From contig CAWGTD010000006.1 in assembly GCA_963825415.1 (NCBI GenBank), positions 1-64,000 of the forward strand: 64,000 nucleotides of DNA, written 5' to 3'. The position numbers and the translations under genes were made by a program. The notes below the pieces were generated by a model that saw nothing but the letters and a program-made list of their open reading frames with translations, searched no databases and was not told where the DNA came from. This stretch comes from BP-464 sp963825415 (GTDB lineage: Bacteria > Actinomycetota > Thermoleophilia > Solirubrobacterales > Solirubrobacteraceae). Every line of letters begins with the position of its first letter. The first letter of the stretch is position 1. Positions 1 through 9,889 of the stretch are shown one piece after another.

Positions 1-316
1 CGCGGACGAGCTCCGAGCACACCCAGACGGGGTCGCGGACGTCCTCGAGCGTGTGTGAGCAGATCGCGAAGTCGAACATGTCGTCGGTGAACGGCCACGG
101 CTCGCGATCGCAGATGTCGCGCTGCACCCAGGTCTCGGCGGTGAAGCGCTCGTCGTCGCGCGAGCCTTCGTAGCCCCACTCGCCACGCGTCTCGTACGGC
201 GCGAGGTCGAGCATCCAGTCGGCGCGGGGAAACGGCACCGCCCAGCCACCGACGTCGAGAACGAGCGCGTCGTCGGGAACGGTCTCCAGCAGCCGCCGGC
301 GCGCGCTCTCACGCAT
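1..316 (-). CDS. Class I SAM-dependent methyltransferase, 3' part cut by window edge
   Basis: The reading frame starts at an ATG (complement 314-316) and runs off the left edge, leaving about 105 N-terminal residues. Residues 18-25 read ALVLDVGG, which resembles the glycine-rich SAM-binding loop (motif I) of type-11 methyltransferases. Further on, FDFAICSHTLEDV resembles the family's motif around the fourth strand. It is divergent from the glycosyltransferase at 332 with only 15 bases between them, so it probably belongs to the polysaccharide locus and may methylate a sugar or lipid carrier. The substrate cannot be told. The C-terminal half is outside the window. Confidence 0.7.
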   Translation of the reverse strand, partial: MRESARRRLLETVPDDALVLDVGGWAVPFPRADWMLDLAPYETRGEWGYEGSRDDERFTAETWVQRDICDREPWPFTDDMFDFAICSHTLEDVRDPVWVCSELVR

Positions 317-331
317 CGACTACATCCTGGC

Positions 332-1300
332 ATGCTCTTCGATCGCATGTCCGAGCCCGAGGTCGAGATCACGGTCGCCGTTCCGGTCAAGGATCGCCGC
401 GAGCAGATGCAGCACTGCCTCGACTCCCTGCTTGCCCAGGACCACCCGGCCTACGAGATCCTGGTGCTCGACAACGAGTCGAGCGACGGCACGCCCGAGG
501 CGGTCCGCGAGCGGGCCGCCGGCGCCGAGGTTCCGGTGCGCGTGGAGGTCGTGCCGGGCACGGTCGGGTACGTGCGCAACCGAGCGGCGGACCTCGCCAA
601 GGGCGAGTTCCTCGCCTTCACCGACTCGGACTGCGTCGCCGACCCCGGCTGGCTCAGCGCCGCCGCCGCGGCGCTGCGCGCCAAGCCCGAGCTCGGTGCC
701 GTGCAGGGCCGGACGCTCCCCCAGGACGAGATCGTCCACGGCTGGCCCGCCACGCTCCACGTCGAGGAGTTCACCGGCCGCTACGAGAGCTGCAACCTCA
801 TCTTCCGCCGTGCCGCGTTCGCCGAGTCGGAGGGCTTCGACGAGCAGGTCGGCCACTTCTGGGAGGACACCGCAGCCGGCTACGCGCTGCGGCGCGCGGG
901 CTACGAGACCGAGTACGTGCCCGACGCGCTCATCTACCACGACGTCACCTATCCGGGCTTCTGGTGGCACGTCAAGCGCATGCAGAAGAACGCCAACCTG
1001 GCGCCCGTCCTCGCCCGCTATCCGGAGATCCGGCGCGACATGCTGCTGTGGCGGATCTTCCTGCGCGAGCGCGACGCCAAGTTCGTCGGCCTGATCGCCG
1101 GCCTGGCGCTGGCGCCACGCAACCGCGGCGCGCTTGCCCTCACGCTGCCCTACGTCTGGTTTTTGCTCACCGAAGGCACCGGCGGCCTCGTCCCGGAGTG
1201 GACCGACCCCAAGCGCTACGCGCAAGCCGTGATCTACGACGGCTCGCGGGTCGTCGGGCTGCTGCGCGGCGGCCTGCGCAACGGCCGCATCGTCCTCTGA
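332..1300 (+). CDS. GT2 family glycosyltransferase
   Basis: A 322-residue GT-A-fold glycosyltransferase, predicted to transfer a nucleotide-activated sugar to a lipid-linked acceptor at the inner face of the membrane. The N-terminal strand ITVAVPVKDR (about 13-22) opens the nucleotide-binding fold. TDSD at 97-100 is the DxD-type metal site, and WED near 177-179 fits the catalytic-base position of GT2 enzymes. The C-terminal third is hydrophobic in patches and probably membrane-associated. An internal ATG at 347 is an alternative start. The next gene begins 5 bases after the stop, suggesting co-transcription. Acceptor and sugar cannot be read from sequence. Confidence 0.85.
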   Translation: MLFDRMSEPEVEITVAVPVKDRREQMQHCLDSLLAQDHPAYEILVLDNESSDGTPEAVRERAAGAEVPVRVEVVPGTVGYVRNRAADLAKGEFLAFTDSDCVADPGWLSAAAAALRAKPELGAVQGRTLPQDEIVHGWPATLHVEEFTGRYESCNLIFRRAAFAESEGFDEQVGHFWEDTAAGYALRRAGYETEYVPDALIYHDVTYPGFWWHVKRMQKNANLAPVLARYPEIRRDMLLWRIFLRERDAKFVGLIAGLALAPRNRGALALTLPYVWFLLTEGTGGLVPEWTDPKRYAQAVIYDGSRVVGLLRGGLRNGRIVL

Positions 1301-1305
1301 CGGCC

Positions 1306-2418
1306 GTGGCGCGGCCGCGGATCCTCTACCTCGTCCTCGAGCGCGAGTGGTCCGGCGCCGAGACCGCCTATGCGCCGATCCTCGCCGCCGATCCCGACGC
1401 CCTGCTGGCCTGTCCCCCCGGCTCGGCGACCGAGGAGTGGGCGCGCGGGCTCGGCGTCGCGACCGTGGCGCTGCCGCACCGGCGCATGCGCACCTCGGCC
1501 GGCTGGCGCGGGGCGTTGAGTGGGCTGGCACGGCTGCCGCTGGCCGTCCGCGACGTGCGCCGACTGCTGCGCGCGCATCCCGATCGCTCGGTCGTCGTGG
1601 CGACGTCGGTACGGCCGGGCATCGTCGCCTCGCTGGGCGCGCTCGGGCTGCGGCGCCGGCGCGTGGTCTGGACGATCACCGACCTCGTGCGCCCGGCCGC
1701 GGTCGCGGCCGCGGTGCGCCTGCTCGCCCGTGTGACCGGTGCGGCGAGCATCGTCCACTCGCGCTACGTCGCCGAGCGGATGGCGCCGCGCGCGCTGGTC
1801 GCCCCACCGGGTGTCGCCATACCCGACCCCGAGGCCCCGCCGGGGGACCCGGCCCGCGCGGTGATCGTCGGCCACGTCTCCCCCACCAAGCGCACCGACC
1901 TCGCGGTCGAGATCGCGCTGCGCGTCGGGGCAGCCGAGCCGGCTTTCCGCCTCGAGGTGATCGGGCGCGCCCAGTACCGGCCGGAGGACCTGGCGCTCGA
2001 GGCCGATCTGCGCGACCGCCTCGCGCGCGATCCCGAGGCGGCGCGCCATGTCACGCTCGCCGGCCACGCGCCGGACGTGGCGCGGCGGCTGCGCGCGGCC
2101 GGCCTGCTGCTGCACTGCCGGCCCGACGAGCCATTCGGCATGGTGCTGATCGAGGCGATGGCCGCGGGCCTGCCGGTCGTCGCGCCGGGCGCCGCGGGCC
2201 CGCTGGAGATCGTCGTCGACGGGGAGACCGGCCTGCTCTACCCGCCCGGCGACGCCGCGGCCGCGACGGACTGCGTCCTGCGCCTCGTGCGCGATCCGCA
2301 ACTGGCCCGCCGGCTCGGCGCGGCCGGGCGCGAGCGTGTACGTACGAGCTTCTCGGCCGAGCGCTACGTCGCCGACGTCACCGTTCATCTGTCGAGCCTC
2401 GATCCGGGTGCCCGGTAG
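1306..2418 (+). CDS. GT4 family glycosyltransferase
   Basis: A 370-residue GT-B-fold glycosyltransferase of the GT4 (group 1) family. The chosen GTG start gives PRILYLVLEREWSGAE at once, the usual first strand and loop of the acceptor domain. The C-terminal domain has GHVSPTKRTDLAVE, typical of the nucleotide-sugar domain, and the E-x7-E signature in EPFGMVLIEAMAAGLPVV. It follows the GT2 gene by 5 bases and overlaps or abuts the secreted hydrolase downstream, so the three are probably one transcript. It likely adds one sugar of a surface polysaccharide repeat; the donor is unknown. Confidence 0.85.
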   Translation: MARPRILYLVLEREWSGAETAYAPILAADPDALLACPPGSATEEWARGLGVATVALPHRRMRTSAGWRGALSGLARLPLAVRDVRRLLRAHPDRSVVVATSVRPGIVASLGALGLRRRRVVWTITDLVRPAAVAAAVRLLARVTGAASIVHSRYVAERMAPRALVAPPGVAIPDPEAPPGDPARAVIVGHVSPTKRTDLAVEIALRVGAAEPAFRLEVIGRAQYRPEDLALEADLRDRLARDPEAARHVTLAGHAPDVARRLRAAGLLLHCRPDEPFGMVLIEAMAAGLPVVAPGAAGPLEIVVDGETGLLYPPGDAAAATDCVLRLVRDPQLARRLGAAGRERVRTSFSAERYVADVTVHLSSLDPGAR

Positions 2419-2455
2419 CCTTCGCCGCCGGGTCCGCAAGTCGACGGGGGGCAAG

Positions 2456-3742
2456 TTGGGGCGTGGGAAGCGGGTGATGCTGGTGGTGGCTGCGTGCTGC
2501 GCGCTCGTCGCGGGCCTCACGACGGCCCAGGTGCTTCCGTGCGGCGCGCCGCTGCATTCGGCATGTGATTCCGTCACGGCGAGCGGAACCGCAACCGGCG
2601 CGCAGGGCACGCGAACCCGCCACCCCAGAGTCGCGCTGAAACCGCTGCCGGCGCCGAAGCCGGGCATGCCGCTGTTCGGCAGGCCCGGCGGCCAGATCCC
2701 ATTCGGGCTGAACACGAGCGCGATCGAGATCAACCACGACGACCGCACCCATCGCCGCGGCGCGAGCCCGGAGGCGATCGCGATCATCCACCAGCAGCTC
2801 GGCGCGACGCTGGCCCGCGTCAACCTGTTCTGGCCCACGATCGAGCCGGCGCCGCACCGCTACACGTGGCGCTACTACGACCGCGTCTACTCCAGCCTGG
2901 TCAAGCGCGGGGTCCGGCCGATCTGGACGCTGGTGAAGACCCCGCGCTTCTACGTCGGGCCGCTGCAGCGGCTGCGCTGCACGGGGGACTACTGCGACGC
3001 CGAGCCGAGCGCCGCCAACCGCGCCGAGCTGGCCGCCGTCTCGCGGCGGGTCGCCGACCGCTACCCGCTGTCGGCGGCCATCGAACTGCGCAACGAACCC
3101 AACAACCCGGCGGGGTACGGCCGCGGCCCCAAGGTCACGGCCGACGAGTACACCGCCGAGCTACAGCAGGTGTTCCGCGGCACCCGCAGGGCGGGCACCA
3201 GCGTCCGCGTCCTTGGCGGCGCGCTGGGCGACAAGGACCGCCGGGCCTACCTGGAGCAGATGCTGCGCGACGGTGCCGCCCAGGCGATGGACGGCCTCAG
3301 CTTCCATCCCTATGACGAGACCTCGGACTTCTCCTACTTCCACACCTGGTTCGACGCGGTCGACCAGGCGATGAAGGCCACCGGAACGACCGGGGTGCGG
3401 CTCGTCGCCACCGAGACGGGAGTGACGACCGACGGCGGTCGCGTCAGCGACGCCTGGAAGGCCGCGCGCATCGTGCAGATCTACGAGGCGGTCGACGGCC
3501 GGGACCCGTCGCTGCCGCGGGTCGGCGACCTCGACGCGATCCTGTTCTACACGGCTGTCAACCCCGTCGACAGCTCTCACGGCTACGGCTGGTTCGTGGG
3601 CCGCCAGGAGAGCTCCGACGGCAACCTCCAGCCCAAGGCCGTCGTCTGCGAGTTCCACAAGCTGACGGCCGGCTCCACGAGCACGTTCGCCCCCAGCACC
3701 ACGCCCGTCCCGGGCGAGCGGATCAGCGGCTGCCCGGGCTGA
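2456..3742 (+). CDS. Secreted clan-A glycoside hydrolase (GH5/GH39-like)
   Basis: A TIM-barrel glycoside hydrolase with an N-terminal signal peptide (basic GRGKR followed by VMLVVAACCALVAGLTTA). ELRNEPNN carries the Asn-Glu-Pro motif that holds the acid/base glutamate in clan GH-A, and VATETGV near the C-terminus fits the nucleophile strand. A TTG at 2456 is preferred because a G6 run lies 5 bases upstream. A GTG at 2408, overlapping the previous gene, and an ATG at 2477 are alternatives. A secreted hydrolase inside a polysaccharide locus could trim or release the polymer. The exact family and substrate are not determinable here. Confidence 0.75.
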   Translation: MGRGKRVMLVVAACCALVAGLTTAQVLPCGAPLHSACDSVTASGTATGAQGTRTRHPRVALKPLPAPKPGMPLFGRPGGQIPFGLNTSAIEINHDDRTHRRGASPEAIAIIHQQLGATLARVNLFWPTIEPAPHRYTWRYYDRVYSSLVKRGVRPIWTLVKTPRFYVGPLQRLRCTGDYCDAEPSAANRAELAAVSRRVADRYPLSAAIELRNEPNNPAGYGRGPKVTADEYTAELQQVFRGTRRAGTSVRVLGGALGDKDRRAYLEQMLRDGAAQAMDGLSFHPYDETSDFSYFHTWFDAVDQAMKATGTTGVRLVATETGVTTDGGRVSDAWKAARIVQIYEAVDGRDPSLPRVGDLDAILFYTAVNPVDSSHGYGWFVGRQESSDGNLQPKAVVCEFHKLTAGSTSTFAPSTTPVPGERISGCPG

Positions 3743-3757
3743 CCGCGGGCGGCCGGC

Positions 3758-4930
3758 TCACGCCGCGACGGCGGCGTAGACCCCGGCCAGGCGCTCTCCC
3801 ACGGCGGCCTGGTCGAACCGCTCGCGAGCGATGCGCGGGCCCTCGGTCCGCGCGCGCTCGCGCAGCGCGTCGTCGGTAAGCACCGAGCGCACGGCGGCGA
3901 TCATCGCCTGGAGGTCGCCCGCCGGCACGAGGACGCCCGTCACCCCGGGTTCGACTGCCTCGGCCACTCCACCGACGTCGTAGGCGACCGACGGCAGACC
4001 CGCGGCCATCGCCTCGATCAGCACGCTGCCCAGCTCCTCGAAGCGGGATGGCAGCACGAGCACGTCGGCGGAGGCCATCGCCACGGCCACGGCGGCCGCG
4101 TCGAGCGCGCCGGCGACGTGCACGCGCGGTGCGGCCAGCGCCCTCAGCTCGTCAAGGTCGGGCCCCTCGCCGCAGACGACAACGTGGACGCCGTCGAGCG
4201 CCTCGGCGATCGCCGGCAGGTCGCGCCAGCCCTTCTCCTCCGAGACGCGCCCGACGTAGAGGATCGTGGGCGCCCCGGCGGGCACGCCGTAGCCCTCCAG
4301 CGACGACCTGCCGCCGGCGGCCGCGAACAGGTCGGCGTCCAGGCAGTCCGGGATCACCTCGAAGCTGCCCTGGCCGCGCAGCCGCTCGGCGAGCCGCCTG
4401 GTCAGCGTGACCACCGCCGCGGCGCGCCGCACCGCCGCACGCTCGGCTGCTCGCGTCACGACCTGGACGACCGCGTCGCGCCGGCTCTGGACGACGTACG
4501 TGGCCTGGGAGGAGTGGTGCAGGGTGAGCACGAGCGGCCGGCGCAGCACCAGCCGCACCGCCAGCGCCGCGAGCAGCGGTTCGAAGATCCCGCTGGCGTG
4601 GACGTGCACGACGTCCCAGCGCCGGCGGCGCTGGCCGGGCAGCGCCTTCAGGACGCCCATCAACCAGGCGAGGTTGCGCCGATGGACCCCGGGGACTCCC
4701 GCCGGCCCGACACCGCGCACGGTCGCTCCCGGCGCCACCTCGGCCTCGTCCGGCGCCCCGCGCGCCCGCGGAGCGAGCACGAGCTGCTCGACACCGAGAG
4801 CGGCGGTGGCGAGCGTCACGCGCAGCGCCTGCGCGGCATGGCCGCCGATCGACACCTCGGGGTCCGCCAGCGTCGGTGGCGGATCGAGCGAGCGCCAGTC
4901 CCACAGCGGGGTGATGCGCAGGACGCGCAT
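3758..4930 (-). CDS. GT4 family glycosyltransferase
   Basis: A 390-residue GT4 enzyme of normal length. The first strand MRVLRITPLWDWR, a GG loop (SIGGHAAQA) and the HVHASG segment belong to the acceptor domain. ILYVGRVSEEKGW opens the donor domain, and EELGSVLIEAMAAGLPSVAY holds the E-x7-E signature. Its ATG abuts the stop of the upstream hydrolase at 4931, giving TGA-ATG, so the two are probably translationally coupled. It converges with the plus-strand hydrolase that ends at 3742. It probably transfers one sugar in the repeat unit. Confidence 0.85.
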   Translation of the reverse strand: MRVLRITPLWDWRSLDPPPTLADPEVSIGGHAAQALRVTLATAALGVEQLVLAPRARGAPDEAEVAPGATVRGVGPAGVPGVHRRNLAWLMGVLKALPGQRRRRWDVVHVHASGIFEPLLAALAVRLVLRRPLVLTLHHSSQATYVVQSRRDAVVQVVTRAAERAAVRRAAAVVTLTRRLAERLRGQGSFEVIPDCLDADLFAAAGGRSSLEGYGVPAGAPTILYVGRVSEEKGWRDLPAIAEALDGVHVVVCGEGPDLDELRALAAPRVHVAGALDAAAVAVAMASADVLVLPSRFEELGSVLIEAMAAGLPSVAYDVGGVAEAVEPGVTGVLVPAGDLQAMIAAVRSVLTDDALRERARTEGPRIARERFDQAAVGERLAGVYAAVAA

Positions 4931-6479
4931 TCAGGGGCGCAGGACCTGCCGTGCACGGGTGCTGCTGACGGGCACGGTCAGCAACGCCGCGGACGCGCCG
5001 GGAAGCGTGAAGCGGTAGGTCGAGCCGCTGCGGCGGCGCACCTGCTCGTCGACGTGGTCGCCCTGCAGCAGCCCGTCGCGACTGGGCAGAGCGAACCCCT
5101 GGCCGGCGAACGTGACGCCCGTGTTGGCCAGAATCGAAGGGGCGCGCAGCCGCTCGAGCGTGGCCGACCCATGGGCGAACGGGATCTTCACCACCGCGGG
5201 GCCGCCGCGCAGGCCCTTGTTGACGAACGCGACCCGGACGACCTTGTCGACCTTGTCGACGGTTCCCCACACCTTGATGTTCAGCCCCTTGCGGACGCGC
5301 GCGGCGTAATAGGTCGACGGCAACAGGCGAGCGTGGTGAGGCGCCGCGTTGGCGAAGAACAGCATCCCGTAGTACAGCGGCTTGACGACCGCGAAATAGC
5401 CCTCCCGGTAGCCCGTGCGAAATGCCTGGTAGAGCGGCGACGACTCGTGGAAGTTGACGCCCTGGACGCCGATCGCCGCGAGGTTGAACATCCAGTCGAT
5501 CGACCACAGGCTGGAGGCGAAGCGGTCGCTGAGCCCGACGGCGCCACCGCACGTCACGCTGTTCGTCTCGGTGATCCGCACGCCGAAATGATGCTTTCGG
5601 GCCAGCCGCACGGCGCCTCTGAGCGGCTTGATGTTGCCCGTCAGCACGTCCTGGGAGAGCAGCGTGGCAGCCGTCGGATAGCCGCGCTGGCCGGGCTTGT
5701 GGCCGCAGGACTCGAGCGGATAGCGGTGCAGCGTCACCATCGACATCCGGCGGGCCTCGCGTCGCAGCAGCTTCGGTAGGCCCCTTCAACCATGGCTCAC
5801 AGCAGAAGGCCGGCCCCGCCAGCGGCGGCCGCGGGTGGACGTTCTTGAGCAGCGCACGTAGGTGACGGTCGAACTCGGGCAGGTAGCGCGCGAAGTCATA
5901 GCTCTTCGGCCGCGTGTGGATCGGCTTGCCGTGCGCATCGGTGCCGAGCGTGCGGAACGGGTAGACGTGCGGCTCGTTGCCGACCTCGAAGGCCAGGATC
6001 TGGCCCGGTTTGAGCATCGCCTGAGCGGCGTTGGCGACGGCGACCGGGAACGACGGCCGGTTGATCGCCATGTTGAGGCCGAGGATCGTGCGGGCGTTGG
6101 CGGCGGTCAGGAACGAGGAGATCGACTGCAGGAACGCGGGCGTGACGTCGAAATGGATCTCGAGCGGGCGCGGCTTCCCCAGCGGGTTCCACCACGCCGA
6201 GTCCTGGAAGTTGCCGCCGATCCGCAGCACCGGGGTCCCGGCGCCCGAAGCCGCAAGGTTCTTGTAGAGCTGGACCAGGACCGGGTTCGTGCCGCGCGCG
6301 GGAAAGCCCGTCTCGGCCTGGACGATCGTGTAGTCCTGGGAGAAGCCGGTGAAGTGCTCCGCCACGGCCGGGCCCTGGATTCGCACGTCCGCATTCACCC
6401 GGACGGCGGGGGCCGCGGCCGCCGTACCGGCACCCAGGAGGCCCACTCCCGTGAGCACGACCAGCGCCAGCCGTGGCAT
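4931..6479 (-). CDS. Secreted GH79-like glycoside hydrolase, one frameshift near 5781-5784
   Basis: The protein opens with a signal peptide (MPRLALVVLTGVGLLGAGTA) and continues into a barrel domain with FEVGNEPHVYP, an Asn-Glu-Pro acid/base motif, and VRITETNSVTCGG, a likely nucleophile strand. This pattern fits GH79/beta-glucuronidase-like proteins. The frame breaks in a C4 run at 5781-5784. Removing one base joins AFCCEPWLKG to LPKLLRREARRMSMV and restores about 515 residues, so a sequencing indel is likely. It is co-directional with the GT4 gene after it and lies 21 bases from a divergent gene. It may act on glucuronic acid-containing polymer, which is inference. Confidence 0.7.
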
Positions 6480-6500
6480 GCGGGCATTATCACTACCGCG

Positions 6501-7806
6501 ATGAGCCGCCGCGCCGGACTGCTCCGCGCCACCCTGTTCGTCGCGCTCGGAACGCTGGCGCCGGCGCACGGCGCCGTCCCGGAGCAGCGGACCGTCCGGG
6601 TGTCGGCGCCCGGCAACGGGCCGAGCGGCAACCCGGCGCTGAGCGCGGACGGGGCGACGGTCGTATTCGACTCGACCGCCTCCAACCTGCCCGGTGACGG
6701 CAACGGAGCGGTGTCCGACGTGTTCGCCTACGACGTCGCGACGGGAACCGCCCGGCTCGTCTCGACCGGTCTGGGCGGCGCGCCGGCCGACGGGCCATCC
6801 TCCGCCGCGGCGGTCGCGGGCAACCGGGTGGCGTTCGTCTCGCGGGCCACGAACCTGGTCGCCGGCGACGGCAACGGCCACGCCGACATCTACATCCGCG
6901 ACGGCGACGGGCCGGCGACGCTGGCCGCCGTCTCCCCGACGGGCGCGCAGATCGACGCGGACGCGTCGCAGCCGGCGCTCTCGGGCGACGGCAGCGTGCT
7001 CGCCTTCACCTCCAAGGCCACCAACCTCGCGCCCGGCGACAGCAACGGCCGCGCCGACGTCTTCGTCCGCGAACTGTCCTCGACAGGCACGACGCAGCTG
7101 GCGTCCTCCGTCACCGGACTGCCGGCCGACGGGCGGTCGGGCAACCCGGCGCTCTCGGGCGACGGGCGCTTCCTGGCCTTCGCCTCGACCGCTTCGAACC
7201 TCATCGACCGCCGCGACCCGCCATCGTGCTTCGGTGTTCGTCCTGGACCGCGCCACGAACGCCATCGAGCTGGCTTCGGCCAGCGGCTTCGGCTTCCCGC
7301 AGGACCGCGGCCTGCCCAACGGCGCCCTGCCCACGGCCGGCATCAGCGCGAACGGCCGCTACGTCGCGTTCGACTCGGCCGCCCGCAACCTCGTGGGCCG
7401 CGACCGCAATCGGCGGACCGACGTCTTCGTCCGCGACCGGACCCTGAACTCGACCCGGCTCGTCTCGCGCTCCAGCGGCGGTCGCCAGGGCACCGGCGGC
7501 GACTCGCTGCGCCCCGCGATCAGCGCCGACGGCCGCTATGTCGCGTTCGTCTCGTCGGCGCGCGGGCTCGTGCGGGGCGTCCCGCGCGGCTGGCACGTCT
7601 ACGTACGCGACCTGCGGCGCGGCACCACGAGGATCGCGGACGTCACTTCCGGTGGCACGTTCGGCGCCCGAGCCGGCGGCCCGCTCCAGCGCCCGGCGCT
7701 CGACCGCTCCGGCAAGCTGGTCGTGTTCGCCTCGGGCGCGGCGCGCCTGGTCGGCGACGACGACAACGGCGCCGCCGACGCGTTCCTGCGCAGGCTTCGC
7801 GGCTAG
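6501..7806 (+). CDS. Secreted WD40-like (TolB/PD40) beta-propeller protein, one frameshift near 7230
   Basis: An N-terminal signal peptide (LLRATLFVALGTLAPAHG) is followed by at least six copies of a repeat of the type GNPALSADGATVVFDSTASNL, each ending near DVFVRD or IYIRD. This is the signature of TolB/PD40-type beta-propellers. The frame is lost near 7230-7231 (a TT pair). Removing one base joins the two halves into about 434 residues. Such proteins bind rather than catalyse, and many actinobacteria carry secreted forms of unknown role. It converges with the next gene, and the four bases CTAG serve as both stop codons. Confidence 0.7.
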
Positions 7807-8892
7807 CCGATCGGTCGCCGCGCGGCGACGTCCGCGGCGAGACTCCACGCCCGGGCGGCCATCGTCTCGGCGCTGTACTCGCCGAAGGCGCGCTCGCGGC
7901 CCGCGGCGCCCATCGCGGCCCGGCGCGCCGGGTCGCGGGCGAGCGCGATGATCGCCGCGGCCAGAGCATCGGCGTCGGTCGGGTCGACATGCAGCCCGTC
8001 GACGCCTTCGCGCACCGTCTCGCGCGGGACCGCCCTCGTCGGGCACGACCACCGGGACGCCGCGCGCCAGCGCTTCGATCGGGACCAGCCCGAAGGGCTC
8101 GATCTCGGCGCAGTGCACGAGCACGTCGAGCTCGGCCATCCGCGCCGCCGCGTCCGGCACGTGGCCGGCGAACTCCACGGCGTCGGCGACTCCCAGCCGC
8201 TGCGCCTCGGCGCGCAGCTCGGCGGGGTAGTCCTCGTCGAGGCCGGGCTGCGCGTCGCCCATGACGCGCAACCGCGCACCCGGCAGCGCCGCGAGCACCG
8301 AGGGCATCGCCCGCAGCGCCAGCTCGACGCGCTTCCAACGCTGCAGGCGCCCGACGACGCCCAGGGCGACCCGCTCGCTCTCGGCGTGCACGCGCGGCTC
8401 GCCGATCCCGGCGGTCTCGATGCCGAGCGGGATGCGGACGACCGGCGTGCGCGGGAAACGGGCGCGCTGCTCGGCGGCGGTGAACTCGGCGGCGCAGACC
8501 ACGGCCGCGGCGGGCAGCCGGCCGGCGACCTGGTGCATGAGCGGCTTCTGGCCGTAACGCTCCTGCTGCCACCACAGCAGCGGCACGCCCGCCAGCCGCG
8601 CGGCCGGCCCGGCATAGAGCTGGGCCTTGGTCACGTGCGCGAACACGACGTCGGCGGGCCAATCGCGGATCGAATCACGCAGCCGCGCGATCGCGCGTGG
8701 CGCGCGCCACAGCTCCCGGGCTCTCCCCACGCGGATCACCTCGGCGGGCACGGGCGCCTCGGCGACGAGCGGGCCGGGCCGCAGGAACGTCCAGCGCGCC
8801 TCCACGCCGCCGGGCATGTGGCGCAGCAGCGACAGCACAGCCGCGTTGGCGCCGCCGTGCTCCGCGTCGTGGGTGACCATCAGCGCGCGCAC
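7803..8892 (-). CDS. GT4 family glycosyltransferase, one frameshift near 8020-8040
   Basis: A GT4 enzyme starting at GTG with RALMVTHDAEHGGANAAV, the glycine-rich loop of the acceptor domain. VALGVVGRLQRWKR opens the donor domain and EPFGLVPIEALARGVPVVV carries the E-x7-E signature. Just after this, the frame changes between 8020 and 8040; the continuation PRETVREGVDGLHVD completes the domain. One base change restores about 363 residues, a normal family length. It lies 13 bases after the GT2 gene at 8906 in the same direction, so 11040 to 7803 is probably one operon of three glycosyltransferases. Confidence 0.75.
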
Positions 8893-8905
8893 GGGGCCGC
8901 GCGGA

Positions 8906-9889
8906 TCAGATGAAGAACGTCCGGTAGCGGACCGACCCGCGCGCGAGGGCGATCATCTCGGCGAGGTCGATCGCCATCCGCAGCGGCAGCTCGCTGACGT
9001 TGCGGAAGCGGCCGCGCGGGTTGTTGCCGTGCTTCGGCGTCGCGTGCACGAGCCACGGGACGCACAGGACGTTGAAGAACCAGGAGCGCTTGGAGAGCTT
9101 GACGCCGACGAAGAAGACGATCAGCCACAGGTGGGTGCGCTTCCAGAAGAACCACATCGGGAACTCCTCGCGGAACTCGGGATGGCGCTTGATCAGCAGC
9201 GGCAGGTCCGTCCAGCGCATCCGCCCACGCAACGTCTCCCACGCGCTGACCTCGATCACCGCGTGATGGGTGAGCACCTCGGGCGCGGCGACGTACTCCG
9301 CTCCGAGCTCGCGGCAGCGGATCATCAGGTCGGTGTCCTCGCCGGTGTAGGTGTCCTCCTTGAAGCCGCCGGCCCGCTCGATCAGATCCCGCGGATAGAC
9401 GATGTTGCACGCCTCGGCCCACGCCGTCGGCGGGTGGATGTTCTGCGAGTGCAGAAGCGGCGCGTGCGCGGCGATCATCTCCGAGGGGTCCTTCACCGTC
9501 GTGCCCTGGACGATCGCGCCGGGATGGCTGCGCGCCGCGGCCAGCGCGTTCTCCAGCCAGTCGGCCGGCGGCCGGCAGTCGTCGTCGGTGAAAGCGACCA
9601 GCTCGCCGCGGGCGAGCCGCAAGGCCGCGTTGCGGTTGGCCCCCGGTGGCGCCGAGCCCGCCGGCAGCGTCGCGTGGCGCAGCACGCCGTCGCGGGCCAG
9701 CGGATGGGTCTGCAGGAGCCGCTCGGTCTCGGGCCCGGCCGAGTCGTGGCCGACGACGATCTCCCAGCGGTCGCGGGGCAGCGTCTGCTCCTCGAGCGCG
9801 TTGAGCAGCCAGCGCAGGCGCAATGGCCGGTCGTGCGAAGGGACGACGACGGAGATTTCTGGGGTCACCTCTTGCCTCCCTCCGTTCAC
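8906..9889 (-). CDS. GT2 family glycosyltransferase
   Basis: A 327-residue GT-A enzyme. EISVVVPSHDRPLRLR opens the fold, VAFTDDDC holds the metal-binding aspartates near residue 100, and GEDTDLMIRCRELG matches the catalytic ED region of GT2. The C-terminal part (WFFWKRTHLWLIVFFVGVKL) is hydrophobic and probably anchors the enzyme to the membrane. The GTG start overlaps the stop of the upstream GT4 gene as GTGA. Its build is very like the GT2 enzymes at 332 and 13614, which also end in FI/VL after a basic hydrophobic tail, so the three are probably paralogues with different acceptors. Confidence 0.85.
   Translation of the reverse strand: MNGGRQEVTPEISVVVPSHDRPLRLRWLLNALEEQTLPRDRWEIVVGHDSAGPETERLLQTHPLARDGVLRHATLPAGSAPPGANRNAALRLARGELVAFTDDDCRPPADWLENALAAARSHPGAIVQGTTVKDPSEMIAAHAPLLHSQNIHPPTAWAEACNIVYPRDLIERAGGFKEDTYTGEDTDLMIRCRELGAEYVAAPEVLTHHAVIEVSAWETLRGRMRWTDLPLLIKRHPEFREEFPMWFFWKRTHLWLIVFFVGVKLSKRSWFFNVLCVPWLVHATPKHGNNPRGRFRNVSELPLRMAIDLAEMIALARGSVRYRTFFI

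Noticed and set aside
1234..2838. Long minus-strand frame opposite the GT4 and hydrolase genes
   Set aside because: It is rich in Arg, Gly and Ala without motifs, and the plus-strand genes are clear.
4152..7343. Very long open frame of over 1000 codons on the minus strand
   Set aside because: Only the part 4931-6479 is coding. The rest is open because GC-rich sequence has few stops opposite real genes.
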